From Candidatus Cloacimonadota bacterium (GTDB taxonomy: Bacteria; Cloacimonadota; Cloacimonadia; Cloacimonadales; Cloacimonadaceae): 55,970 nt of DNA. The notes under the pieces are model-generated. The model was not told the origin of the DNA, ran no database searches, and was given only the letters and a program-made list of their open reading frames with translations. Location of the stretch: positions 1 to 55,970 of the forward strand of contig JAJBAV010000016.1 of the NCBI GenBank assembly GCA_020532085.1, read 5' to 3'. This document shows, in pieces, positions 7,346 through 15,045 of this stretch. A program made the translations under genes and the position numbers. The stretch's first letter is position 1. Each line of letters begins with the position of its first letter.

Positions 7346-9334
7346 TTATTTCAGCCCGGTTTTGTGCTTCAGCAGGGCGAAGGCCGTGCCAGTAAAGGCC
7401 AGGGCCAGCAGCAGGATCACCGCGAAGTCCGCGCCGATGTTGCCCAGGTTGAAGCCCAGAACGCTGTCGGCCACCTGGGTGCCGTCCAGCAGCAGGGTGA
7501 GTTCGTAGGCCCAGCGGCTGAGGACGGGCGCGGCCAGCAGCTGTCCGAAAGCGCCGAGGTCCTTGAAATAGACGATCAGGCCGCCCAGCACGATCTGGGG
7601 GATGAGGGTGATGGGCACGATGGCCATGGCGGCCTCACCGGTTTTGGCCAGGGCGGAGATGGCCAATCCCATCAGCATGGCGGTGAAGGAGGTGAGCAGC
7701 AGCACCAGAAAGAGGGGAAAAAAGCCGATCCCCAGCACGCCGGAGCCGGCGAAGGAGATCTGGGCGAAGAGGGCCAGGATCAGGCACTGCACGGCGCAGA
7801 GGAGCCCCAGCACGGTCACCTTGGAGCCCAGATAGGCGCCCAGGCTTAGCGCGGCCTTGTGTTCGCGCTGGAAGATGGTCTGTTCGCAAACTATCTCGCG
7901 GGCGGAATTGGAGCAGCCCAGCCAGATGGCGGCGATGAGCGCCATGAACAGCATGGCGGGCAGATACTGACGGGTTTGGTTCTGGCCGAAAACCAGCAGC
8001 AGAAAGAGCCCGATGATGGGCGCCTGGAGCAGCAGGATGAGGGTGCTCATGGTGTCGCGGGCCTTGATGCGGAAGGCCCGGCTCACCAAAACCAGGTATT
8101 GTTGCCAGGGATCCACGGCGAAGCGGGACCTCTGGACCACGTGTTCCGAGGGGATCTTGTCCATCCCGTTGGCCACCATGTCGCGGAAATGGGGGCTGCG
8201 CAGGTAATCCTGCTGCAGATCGCGGCTGCCGCGGCGTTCCAACACCTCGAAGATCTGCTCCGGGTCCTGCACCTTGAAATAGGCCGCCGCCTCGTCCGCC
8301 TTGCCGTAATAGGCCAGCCTGCCGCCTTCGCCGATCACGATCACGTGGGTGAAGATGCTGAAGTTCAGGCGGTCGATCTTGTGGGTGGTGAGCACCACGA
8401 TGTGGCCGCGGTCGGCGATGCCTTTCAGCAGGGTCATCACCTCGCGGTCGGTGCGGGGGTCGAGGCCGCTGGTGGGTTCGTCCAAAAAGTAGAGCAGCGG
8501 CTCGGTGACCAGTTCCTGGGCCATGTTCACCCGTTTGCGCTGGCCGCCGCTGATGCCCCGGCGTTCCGCGGAGCCGATCAGCACGTGGCGGCTCGGCTGG
8601 AGGTTCAGGTCCTTGATGATGCGCTCGATCTGGGCTGCGCGCTCCTCCTCGGAAAGGCTGTTGCCCAGGCGCAGCTGGCTGGTGTAGCGCAGCGATTCCT
8701 CCACCGTGAGTTCGCGGTGGATGATGTCGTCCTGGGGCACATAGCCGATCTGGCCTTTGAGGGCCTCGGGATTTTTGTGCACGGAAAGGTTGTTCAGGCG
8801 CACCACGCCGCGGGTGGGCTGGTAATAGCCGTTGAGCATCAGCATCAGGGTGGTTTTGCCGCAGCCGGAGGGGCCCACCAGGCCGATGAACTGGCCGGGT
8901 TCGAAGCAGAGGGAGATGTCGTCGATGAGCGTTTTTTCCGGCACGCTGTAGCTGAGGTTCTGGGCCACGAAGCGGAGTTTCTGGGTCCAGAGCTGCTGTG
9001 GTTTGGCTTTTACTATCTCTTCCAGCCGCAGCGGGATGCCGGCGATCACGATGGTGTCGGTGGCGGAAACGGGGGTGGAGCTGATCCGCCTGCCGTTCAC
9101 GAAGGTGCCGTTCTGGCTGCCGCTGTCCTCCAGCACCCAGTTGCCGCCGCTTTGGAACAGGCGGGCGTGGTTGCGCGAGACCCGGATGTTGTCCAGGATG
9201 ATGTCGCAGCTGGGCGCCCGGCCGATCACATAGGAGCTTTTGGCCTGGGCGGGCGTGTCCGACGGGCGTTTGCCGCAGAAGGGGCAAAAGACCGAGTCGG
9301 AATCGATCTGCCTATGGCAGCTGGGACAGAGCAT
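7346..9334 (-). CDS. FHA-domain ABC transporter, ABCG-like half transporter with zinc ribbon
   Basis: The order of parts is a zinc ribbon (CPSC...CPFC, residues 3-21), an FHA domain (IGRAPSCDI, SRNHARLF, NGTFVNG, ~35-100), an ABC ATPase (Walker A GPSGCGKTT near 155, signature SGGQRKRVN, Walker B FLDEPTSGLD), and six membrane segments of ABC-2 type from about 425 to the end. This matches the ABCG-like transporters with FHA domains, such as mycobacterial Rv1747, which are controlled by Ser/Thr phosphorylation. The FHA keeps the Arg, Ser and His that bind phosphothreonine. Its start overlaps the preceding gene by 23 bases and lacks a good ribosome site, so translation is probably coupled. It is the last gene of the six-gene FHA operon. 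The substrate is unknown. Confidence 0.88.
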   Translation of the reverse strand: MLCPSCHRQIDSDSVFCPFCGKRPSDTPAQAKSSYVIGRAPSCDIILDNIRVSRNHARLFQSGGNWVLEDSGSQNGTFVNGRRISSTPVSATDTIVIAGIPLRLEEIVKAKPQQLWTQKLRFVAQNLSYSVPEKTLIDDISLCFEPGQFIGLVGPSGCGKTTLMLMLNGYYQPTRGVVRLNNLSVHKNPEALKGQIGYVPQDDIIHRELTVEESLRYTSQLRLGNSLSEEERAAQIERIIKDLNLQPSRHVLIGSAERRGISGGQRKRVNMAQELVTEPLLYFLDEPTSGLDPRTDREVMTLLKGIADRGHIVVLTTHKIDRLNFSIFTHVIVIGEGGRLAYYGKADEAAAYFKVQDPEQIFEVLERRGSRDLQQDYLRSPHFRDMVANGMDKIPSEHVVQRSRFAVDPWQQYLVLVSRAFRIKARDTMSTLILLLQAPIIGLFLLLVFGQNQTRQYLPAMLFMALIAAIWLGCSNSAREIVCEQTIFQREHKAALSLGAYLGSKVTVLGLLCAVQCLILALFAQISFAGSGVLGIGFFPLFLVLLLTSFTAMLMGLAISALAKTGEAAMAIVPITLIPQIVLGGLIVYFKDLGAFGQLLAAPVLSRWAYELTLLLDGTQVADSVLGFNLGNIGADFAVILLLALAFTGTAFALLKHKTGLK

Positions 9335-9800
9335 CGGTGGCGAGCTTGATGGTTTGGCCCATCAGGTCCAGAATATTCATGTCCTTGTTCACGCGAACGG
9401 TTCTGCTCAGGCCCCAGCGGGTGGCGGTCACGGTGGACTGCACCCGGATGCTCAGCAAGCTCTTCAGCTGGAGGTTGGCAATGTCCCCCGCCTTGATCTT
9501 CAGGGGAATGTTGGTGGATTGGCGGGCTTTAACGAATTGGGGTTCATCACTGTGGAGGATGAGGGGGATGTCGTTATCCCTGTCGATGAAGCGGATCTCG
9601 AAGGGTTCCACATGGTAGCCCACCCAGGCGTTGTTCTTCACTTCCAGGGAGGGGTTGGGGAATATGTGGGGCGTCACTTCCGGCTCGAAATCCCAGGTGC
9701 TTGCCCAGGCCAGCCAGCCCAGTAAGAGCACCAGCAGGATCAGCGGGATGTGCCACCAGCGGAAGCTGAAATAGAAACGGGGATTTTCCATAATGTTCAA
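9312..9800 (-). CDS. Membrane-anchored LEA/WHy-like protein
   Basis: The 162-residue protein has one N-terminal membrane segment (IPLILLVLLLGWLAWAST, ~residues 16-35) followed by a beta-rich domain with the alternating pattern of LEA-2/WHy-like proteins. The family match is weak. Its place between the M48 protease and the FHA-ABC transporter, with a 20-base gap before it and a 23-base overlap after it, makes it part of the operon. It may be a periplasmic partner of the transporter (inference). Confidence 0.6.
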   Translation of the reverse strand: MNIMENPRFYFSFRWWHIPLILLVLLLGWLAWASTWDFEPEVTPHIFPNPSLEVKNNAWVGYHVEPFEIRFIDRDNDIPLILHSDEPQFVKARQSTNIPLKIKAGDIANLQLKSLLSIRVQSTVTATRWGLSRTVRVNKDMNILDLMGQTIKLATDALSQLP

Positions 9801-9820
9801 AACCTTTGGCGGATCCGGGG

Positions 9821-10903
9821 CTACATCTTTTCGATGCGCTCGATCCGCTTTTGCGCGGTGGGATGGGTGGAGATGAAATCGTTCACGGCCTGGATGCCGG
9901 GGTCCTCGGCGCTGGGCTCATACCTTTGCAGCTTGCGGAAAAAGGAGATGGCGCCCTGCTTGGACCAGCCGGCGGCGGTCATCAGTTCCACCCCGCGTTT
10001 GTCGGCGGCATACTCCATTTCCTGGGAAAAGGGGTGTTTGTAGATGGAATAAGCCACGCCCACCACCTCGCCCAAAAGGGGGTCGATCTGGCTGGCCCGC
10101 ACGGCGTGCTGGATGCTTTGCACGCAGTGTTTGAGGTCGTTGTGGGCGATCTCGTGGGCGATCACGAAGGCCAGCTCGGCCTCGCTGTCCAGGCCGCTGA
10201 GCAGGCCCCGGTTGAGAAAGGTTTTGCCCCCGGCCACGGCGAAGGCGTTGAACTCGTTGTCGGCCGTTACCGTGCATTCCCAGGCCAGGTCCTGGCGGGA
10301 AGAGTGGGCTTTGATCTTTTTGAAGATGGACTGCGCGTTGAATTTGCCGCTGCCGGAGGTTCCCAGGTCTGCCAGGATCCGGCTTTGCAGTTCGGCGCCC
10401 ACCTGGTTTTCCTCCTCGGTGCTCAGGGCGGTGATGTTCAGCAGGCCCTGGTCCACGCCGCCCAAGAGCCCTTGCAGGCTGGCCAGGATGTCATCCGGCC
10501 CGGTTTCCCCGCTGGGAAGGTCACTGTCGCCGGAAGGCGGATCGCCCTGGCTGAAGAGGTTTCCCCCGCCCAAAATGTTCACCGCGCTCTTGCTGCAGAC
10601 CCATTTGCCGTTCCGCTTCTCAAACTCCAGGCGCCAGGGGATCTCCTGCGGCGCGAAGCCCAGCGGCTTTTTGTTGAGCTTCACCACGCAGTTCATCACG
10701 TATCTGCTCTTGTTGTCCTCGTAGCCTTCGTCCTGGATCACAAATTCCTCGATCTCATAGTCCGCGCCCAGCATGTTCTGGATCTGGGCCTCGATCTTGT
10801 CGCGCTCCTGGCGGGCCAGCTGGTTGATGGCGTTCTTGTCGCAGGCCGCCAGCAGCAAAAGCAGCAGCAACGCGACAAGGAGTAACATCCGGTGTTTCAT
10901 CAT
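9821..10903 (-). CDS. M48-family zinc metalloprotease lipoprotein
   Basis: The N-terminus has a lipobox (LLLLLLAAC) so the protein is a lipoprotein. The C-terminal half has the M48 zinc site HEIAH near residue 247, with the third ligand in EMEYAADKRG. BepA/HtpX-type M48 enzymes survey or degrade envelope proteins. Residues ~25-150 carry a separate domain of unknown type. The frame is open far upstream through the phosphatase gene, but the true start is ATG 10903 (or 10900) with AGAGG before it. The stop of the phosphatase gene overlaps it as TGATG, which indicates translational coupling. The length is 360 residues. Confidence 0.88.
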   Translation of the reverse strand: MMKHRMLLLVALLLLLLLAACDKNAINQLARQERDKIEAQIQNMLGADYEIEEFVIQDEGYEDNKSRYVMNCVVKLNKKPLGFAPQEIPWRLEFEKRNGKWVCSKSAVNILGGGNLFSQGDPPSGDSDLPSGETGPDDILASLQGLLGGVDQGLLNITALSTEEENQVGAELQSRILADLGTSGSGKFNAQSIFKKIKAHSSRQDLAWECTVTADNEFNAFAVAGGKTFLNRGLLSGLDSEAELAFVIAHEIAHNDLKHCVQSIQHAVRASQIDPLLGEVVGVAYSIYKHPFSQEMEYAADKRGVELMTAAGWSKQGAISFFRKLQRYEPSAEDPGIQAVNDFISTHPTAQKRIERIEKM

Positions 10904-12003
10904 CAATGTCCTCTCGGGCTTGGTTTGGTCTCTTTTTTGGGTAAAGGCGGAGTTCCTTTGGCTGGGTTGGGGATGTCTTTGCCGGGTTTTCCGGCCTCTG
11001 GAGTGATGGTGCCCCCAGGCGGGGTCACACCATCTGTGTCCACGGCCTTCAGGCTGTCCCGCCCGGTCCTGGTTGTATCGCGGGTGATGATCGCGATGCT
11101 GTCGTTCACAGCGGCCGTGGCGGTTTCCTTTTGCTGTTTTTCCTCGCGCCCCAGCCTCAGGAAGTTGATCCCGCCGCCGAGCAGCAGTCCCAGTGCCAGC
11201 ACCGCCAGCCCCAGCGTGAGCAGGTTGATGCCCCCGGGTGGAGGCGTGGGCTTGTAGGCCTTTCCCTGCGCCACTTTGAGCACCTGGATGGTGATGTTGT
11301 CCTTGCCGCCCCGGCGTTTGGCCTCGTCCACCATGGCCCGGCAGGCCTGGGGTGGTTCCTGGGCCAGAAAGCGGTTCACCTCGGGGAGGGGAAAGTAGTC
11401 CGAAAGGCCGTCGGAGCAGAGCATGAACACATCGCCGCGGAAGAGGGGAAAGGGTCCAGCTGCTTCGGAGGCGTGGGGTTCCGCGCCCAGGGAGCGCAGG
11501 ATGATGTTCTTTTTGGGATGGTCGTTGGCGTCTTCGGCTTTGATGAGGCCCTGGTCCACCATCCCCTGCACCCAGGAATGGTCTTTGGAAAGCTGTTCGG
11601 TGTTGCCTCCGCGCCTTCGGTAGATGCGGCTGTCGCCGATCCAGGCGATCCAGTATTGCTCGTCCTTGATCAGCAGTGCCACCGCCGTGGTGCCCATTTC
11701 CGCCAGTTCGGGGTTTTCCGAGGCGTGGTGGGCGATGTTTTGCTGGGCCAGGCTGAAGGAGCGGTGCAGCTCGTTGATCTCGTTGTATTCGGCGCCGAGG
11801 CTTTGGAAATGCGCGGAGATGGTTTCCACGGCCACTTGGGAGGCCACTTCGCCGCCGCTGTAGCCGCCCATCCCGTCGCAAACCAGGATCAGCTCGCCGA
11901 AGCTGCCGCTGTATTTGCCGTAATAGTCCTGATTGCTTTCACGCACCATCCCCACGTCGGTGAGGTTGCTGATCACGAACCTGTCCGCGGTGTGTCTGCT
12001 CAT
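10903..12003 (-). CDS. PP2C-type Ser/Thr protein phosphatase with membrane segment
   Basis: PPM-family motifs are present in order: TDVGMVRESNQD, VCDGMGGYSGGE, SDGLSDYF and KDNITIQVL, including the metal-binding Asp residues. The catalytic part spans residues 1-245. A membrane segment (LGLAVLALGLLLGGGI, ~262-278) then leads to a low-complexity, Pro/Lys/Thr-rich tail of ~85 residues, which would be extracytoplasmic. Stp-like phosphatases reverse the action of Hanks-type kinases. No kinase is present in this window. The gene sits between the VWA-FHA and M48 genes, so it probably removes phosphates from ligands of the operon's FHA proteins (inference). GAGG precedes the ATG. Confidence 0.9.
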   Translation of the reverse strand: MSRHTADRFVISNLTDVGMVRESNQDYYGKYSGSFGELILVCDGMGGYSGGEVASQVAVETISAHFQSLGAEYNEINELHRSFSLAQQNIAHHASENPELAEMGTTAVALLIKDEQYWIAWIGDSRIYRRRGGNTEQLSKDHSWVQGMVDQGLIKAEDANDHPKKNIILRSLGAEPHASEAAGPFPLFRGDVFMLCSDGLSDYFPLPEVNRFLAQEPPQACRAMVDEAKRRGGKDNITIQVLKVAQGKAYKPTPPPGGINLLTLGLAVLALGLLLGGGINFLRLGREEKQQKETATAAVNDSIAIITRDTTRTGRDSLKAVDTDGVTPPGGTITPEAGKPGKDIPNPAKGTPPLPKKETKPSPRGH

Positions 12004-12011
12004 CGGGGGCC

Positions 12012-13589
12012 TCAGTAAAGGCGAAACACGCCTTCGTTCGAACCCAGCTTGAAGGTGCTGCCCTGTTCGACGCGGCTGAGGGTAACCTTCTGGCCGTTCA
12101 CAAACACGCCGTTGAGCGAGCCGAGGTCTTCGATGTAGAACTGGCCGTCGCTCCAGTAGATGCGGGCGTGGCGTGAGGAGACGGTGGAATCGTTGAGCAC
12201 GATGCTGTTGCCCTGCGCCCGCCCCAAAGTAGCGCCCTCGGCCCCGATGTTGAAGATCTGGCCTTGCTCGCTGCCCATCAGCACTTCCAGGCTGAGGCCC
12301 TTGCCGCTGCCGCCGCGGAATTCGCCGGTGCCCGTGCCGGGATTGAGGATCACGGTGTGCTCACGGGAGCGGGGACCCTGGTCCTGCACGCGGGTTTCGG
12401 ATTCGCGCCGGGTTTGTTCCTGCAGCTGGCGCTGTTCTTCTTCCAGGCGGCGCTGTTCCTCTTGGTAGCGGGCCTGCTGTTCCTGGCGCAGGCGCTCTTC
12501 CTCTTCCTGTTGGCGGCGCTGTTCCGCCAGGCGTTTCTTCTTTTTGGCCTTCAGCCAGAAGAACACCCCGGCCCCCGCGGCCAGCAGCGCGGCGATGATG
12601 CCGATGATCCAGCCCGGGGAAAGTTGGCCGCCCCCGCCTTCCGGGTCGATCTCATCCGGGCCGCTGATGGCTTCCCGGTTGGCCGGCACCCGCACCTTCA
12701 CGGGGTCCGGAAATTCCGCTTTGAAAGCGCCTTGGGCGAGGGTGATGCTCAGGTCTTTTTCCAGGCCGTCGCCGGCCAGCCCGAACACAGGATAGCTGAG
12801 GATATAGGAGCCCAGGATCTGGCGGCTCACCTTGCCGAAATGCTCGCTCAGGCTCTGGGCGTCCGGCGCGTCGTAATAGCTGCCTCCGGTTTGCTGGGAA
12901 ACGCGGTCCAAAACTTGCAGATATTGCCTGTCCTGCGTGGTGTAGCCCGCCGCGAAGATGGGGATTTGCTTGGCGCGGGCTTTGGCTATCACCCCGTCCA
13001 GGGTGAAGGCGGTGGCGGGATTGTCTTCCTTGCCGTCGGAAAAGAGGATCATGAAGCGGCCCTCATTCTTGGCGGCGGGCCCGCTCAGGCGGTCCAAACC
13101 CTTGTCGATGCTGTAATACAGCGAGGTGTCGCCGGGCAGGATCTTCAGGTTGGCGATGCTCTCGCGCAGAAACTCCGTGTCCGTGCTGAAATCGCAGATC
13201 AGTTCGGTCTGTTCGGCAAAGGCCAGGATGGCGATCTCGTCGTTGTCGCGCTTTTCGCCGATGAAGCTCAGCAGGGCGTCTTTCACGCTGGCCAGAGGCT
13301 TGCCCTTCATGGAGCCGGAAACGTCCACGCACACGAGGATGGAGAGGCCCTGCTTGGAATTTTCAAAGGTGGTCACGTTCAGCAGGGTGTCCACCGCCGC
13401 GCCGCCCAGGGAGATGCGGAAGTTCCCGGCGTTCAGGTTTTTGAGCGGTTCGCTGGCGTTGTCCAGGGCCAGCACGGAGCTGTGCACCATTTGGGGAAAG
13501 TTGTCGGTGTTGGTCTTCAGGTGGTTGAGGCTGATGTTCTGCGCCCAGAGCGGCGTGCAGAGCAAAAGCAGGATCAGCGTTCTGCGCAT
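12012..13589 (-). CDS. Exported VWA protein with transmembrane segment, coiled coil and cytoplasmic FHA domain
   Basis: A signal peptide (RRTLILLLLCTPLWAQ) is followed by a VWA domain with MIDAS motif DVSGSM near residue 91. A membrane segment follows at ~327-349 (WIIGIIAALLAAGAGVFFWL), with a basic stop-transfer KAKKKKR. Next comes a Glu/Gln/Arg-rich coiled coil (~350-400) and a C-terminal FHA domain (LGRAQGNSI, SSRHARIY, LNGVFVNG). The layout places the VWA sensor outside and the FHA domain inside, which suggests a receptor that couples an external ligand to phosphothreonine binding. I choose ATG 13589 because GAGGTG precedes it, eight bases after the upstream stop. The GTG at 13601 would overlap the upstream gene. 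Confidence 0.85.
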   Translation of the reverse strand: MRRTLILLLLCTPLWAQNISLNHLKTNTDNFPQMVHSSVLALDNASEPLKNLNAGNFRISLGGAAVDTLLNVTTFENSKQGLSILVCVDVSGSMKGKPLASVKDALLSFIGEKRDNDEIAILAFAEQTELICDFSTDTEFLRESIANLKILPGDTSLYYSIDKGLDRLSGPAAKNEGRFMILFSDGKEDNPATAFTLDGVIAKARAKQIPIFAAGYTTQDRQYLQVLDRVSQQTGGSYYDAPDAQSLSEHFGKVSRQILGSYILSYPVFGLAGDGLEKDLSITLAQGAFKAEFPDPVKVRVPANREAISGPDEIDPEGGGGQLSPGWIIGIIAALLAAGAGVFFWLKAKKKKRLAEQRRQQEEEERLRQEQQARYQEEQRRLEEEQRQLQEQTRRESETRVQDQGPRSREHTVILNPGTGTGEFRGGSGKGLSLEVLMGSEQGQIFNIGAEGATLGRAQGNSIVLNDSTVSSRHARIYWSDGQFYIEDLGSLNGVFVNGQKVTLSRVEQGSTFKLGSNEGVFRLY

Positions 13590-13597
13590 CGTGCACC

Positions 13598-14254
13598 TCA
13601 CACGGTCTTCAGTTTCAGGTCGATGGTGGCGATCCGGATGATGTCGTTTTCGTTCAGATACACCTTGTCTTCGATCATTTCCCCGTTCACGAAGGTCCCG
13701 TTCGAGGAAAGGTTGTCCTCGATGATGAATTTGCCGTTGCGGCTCAGCAGGATGGCGTGCTCGGCCGAAACGCCGGGAAGCTTCAGCTGGATGTCGCAGC
13801 CCGGGGCGCTGCCGATCACGTGGCGGCCCTGATAGACCTTGAAATCCAGGCCGTTGGCATCCACATCGAAGGTCACCAGCCAGCCGGTGAGCATCCGGTT
13901 CACCTGCGGACGCGGTTTTCCGTCCGTGGCGGGAGCGGCGCCGGGAACGGCTTCCGGCCTGCCCAGGATCACGGTTTTGTCGTTGAGCGGGGCTCCCGGT
14001 CCGGAACCGCTTGGCCCCAGCTTCGGTTTGGCGGTGTCCAGCCTGGTTTTGTCGGCTTCATCGCCCATCCTGGCGGTGGGTGCTTGGCCCAGATTCGCCG
14101 TGCGGGGCGGAGGGCAATGCGGGCAGGAAGGCAGGCTGGCATCGTAATCGTGGCCGTTCGGGCAGGTGCGCAGGTTGCTGCGCAGCGCTTTGCCGCAGGA
14201 TTTGCAGAAAGTGGCGTGGTCGGGATTGGTGGCGTTGCACGCGGGGCATTTCAT
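13598..14254 (-). CDS. Zinc-ribbon FHA-domain protein
   Basis: Two N-terminal Cys clusters (CPACN...CKSCG and CPNGHD...CPHC) form zinc ribbons, a Pro/Gly-rich linker follows, and residues ~130-218 are an FHA domain. The FHA site is unusual: the normal IGR motif reads IGSAPGCDI, so the Arg that holds the phosphate is replaced by Ser, while SAEHAIL and NGTFVNG remain. It may bind without phosphate or act as a scaffold. ATG 14254 is preferred over 14266 because GGAGAG precedes it. It is the first clear gene of the six-gene operon, with only eight bases before the VWA-FHA gene. Confidence 0.82.
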   Translation of the reverse strand: MKCPACNATNPDHATFCKSCGKALRSNLRTCPNGHDYDASLPSCPHCPPPRTANLGQAPTARMGDEADKTRLDTAKPKLGPSGSGPGAPLNDKTVILGRPEAVPGAAPATDGKPRPQVNRMLTGWLVTFDVDANGLDFKVYQGRHVIGSAPGCDIQLKLPGVSAEHAILLSRNGKFIIEDNLSSNGTFVNGEMIEDKVYLNENDIIRIATIDLKLKTV

Positions 14255-14421
14255 GATACTCTCCATATCTGTTTATTAGCTTCAGTGGGCTTGGAATCTG
14301 GCCGGGGGATGGAATATCCCCGCGGATAGAAGCGGAGGGAAAGGGGCGGACCCCCACCGCCACAGGACGCTGGCGCGCCCGCTGGCGGCTGGCCAAAAAT
14401 ACCTTCAGGCAGATATCGCAT
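14251..14421 (-). CDS. Possible 56-residue leader ORF before the FHA operon
   Basis: ATG 14421 has a strong GGAGG four bases upstream, and its TGA overlaps ATG 14254 of the zinc-ribbon FHA gene as ATGA, the same coupling used by other genes here. The peptide (MRYLPEGIFGQPPAGA...) is rich in Pro, Gly and Arg and resembles no family I know. It may be a translated leader, a fortuitous frame in a GC-rich leader, or a species-specific small protein. Confidence 0.3.
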   Translation of the reverse strand: MRYLPEGIFGQPPAGAPASCGGGGPPLSLRFYPRGYSIPRPDSKPTEANKQIWRVS

Positions 14422-14487
14422 CGAACCTCCATCACCCTTTCTCATGATGATTCCAGGGGCGCGGCCGCTCAAGGCCGCGTTCGAAAA

Positions 14488-14516
14488 CTAACGCCCGAAA
14501 ACCAATAAGTTGTCAA
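14488..14516 (-). promoter_or_regulatory. Putative promoter of the FHA operon
   Basis: On the minus strand TTGACA at 14516-14511 is followed 17 bases later by CGTTAG, a weak -10. The leader to ATG 14254 would be ~230 bases and begins with a GCGGCC/GGCCGC hairpin at about 14460-14478. Confidence 0.4.
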
Positions 14517-14532
14517 GCGAAACTTCACTCCG

Positions 14533-14680
14533 CTGGAGTCGAGCGAGATACGAGCATCGACTACAGCAGAACCGGGGCATTCACATTTCATACGGATTTA
14601 CGGATTGAACGGATTTACGGATTTTAACATCACCACCCCGCTGGCGTCGAGCGACGCAGGAGCATCGACTACAGCAGAAC
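14533..14680. repeat. Two copies of a 40-bp dispersed repeat (CTGG(A/C)GTCGAGCGA family)
   Basis: Copies at 14533-14572 and 14641-14680 read CTGG(A/C)GTCGAGCGA..., then CGAGCATCGA or GGAGCATCGA, then CTACAGCAGAAC. Related copies lie at 1984-2015 and, reversed, at 2111-2150. Between the two copies are short CGGATTTACGG direct repeats. No coding frame is supported. Confidence 0.65.
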
Positions 14681-14704
14681 ATCCCTCTCCCCGCCTCAAA
14701 CGCA

Positions 14705-15020
14705 CGTCATTCCGGACGCAGGTGCTTCAGCGCCGGAGATCCGTCGGGGTCCTCGCCGGACAACTTGTTGGCCGGTGGGGTGAATCGAATCCAGACCTGG
14801 CGGGAATAGCCCATCCCAGTCTCAGGCCAATGCGGGGTCGATCCAGACGTAGTCTGCATCGACACCCTCCCAGGGCATTACCCACACCGTCTGGATTCCG
14901 GGCCCGACTGCGTCGTCCCGGAATGACGAAGCGGCTGAAGGCGTAGCGCAGCATGCCAATGCTGCGTTTGGTCTTTACGCAGGATCGGAATCCTGCGCTA
15001 CGGGGCTTTACGCGGGATCG
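14705..15020. repeat. Repeat-rich intergenic block with tandem hairpins
   Basis: It starts with a copy of the CGTCATTCCGGACGCAGG repeat (14705-14743) and shares CAGGGCATTACCCACACCGT (about 14873) with 2021-2040. From about 14940 it has nested hairpins: CGCAGCAT/ATGCTGCG and CGCAGGAT/ATCCTGCG within outer GTAGCGCAG/CTGCGCTAC arms. No gene is seen between 14422 and 15045. Confidence 0.6.
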
Positions 15021-15045
15021 GAATGACACGCTCGCGGCCAGATGT

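Noticed and set aside
7635-9287. 550-codon frame on the same strand as the FHA-ABC gene
   Set aside because: It is an out-of-frame Pro/Arg/His-rich shadow of the real gene, which has complete ABC and FHA motifs.
9821-11881. Single 686-codon frame covering phosphatase and protease
   Set aside because: The first part is a shadow of the PP2C gene; the real protease starts at 10903 with a lipoprotein signal.
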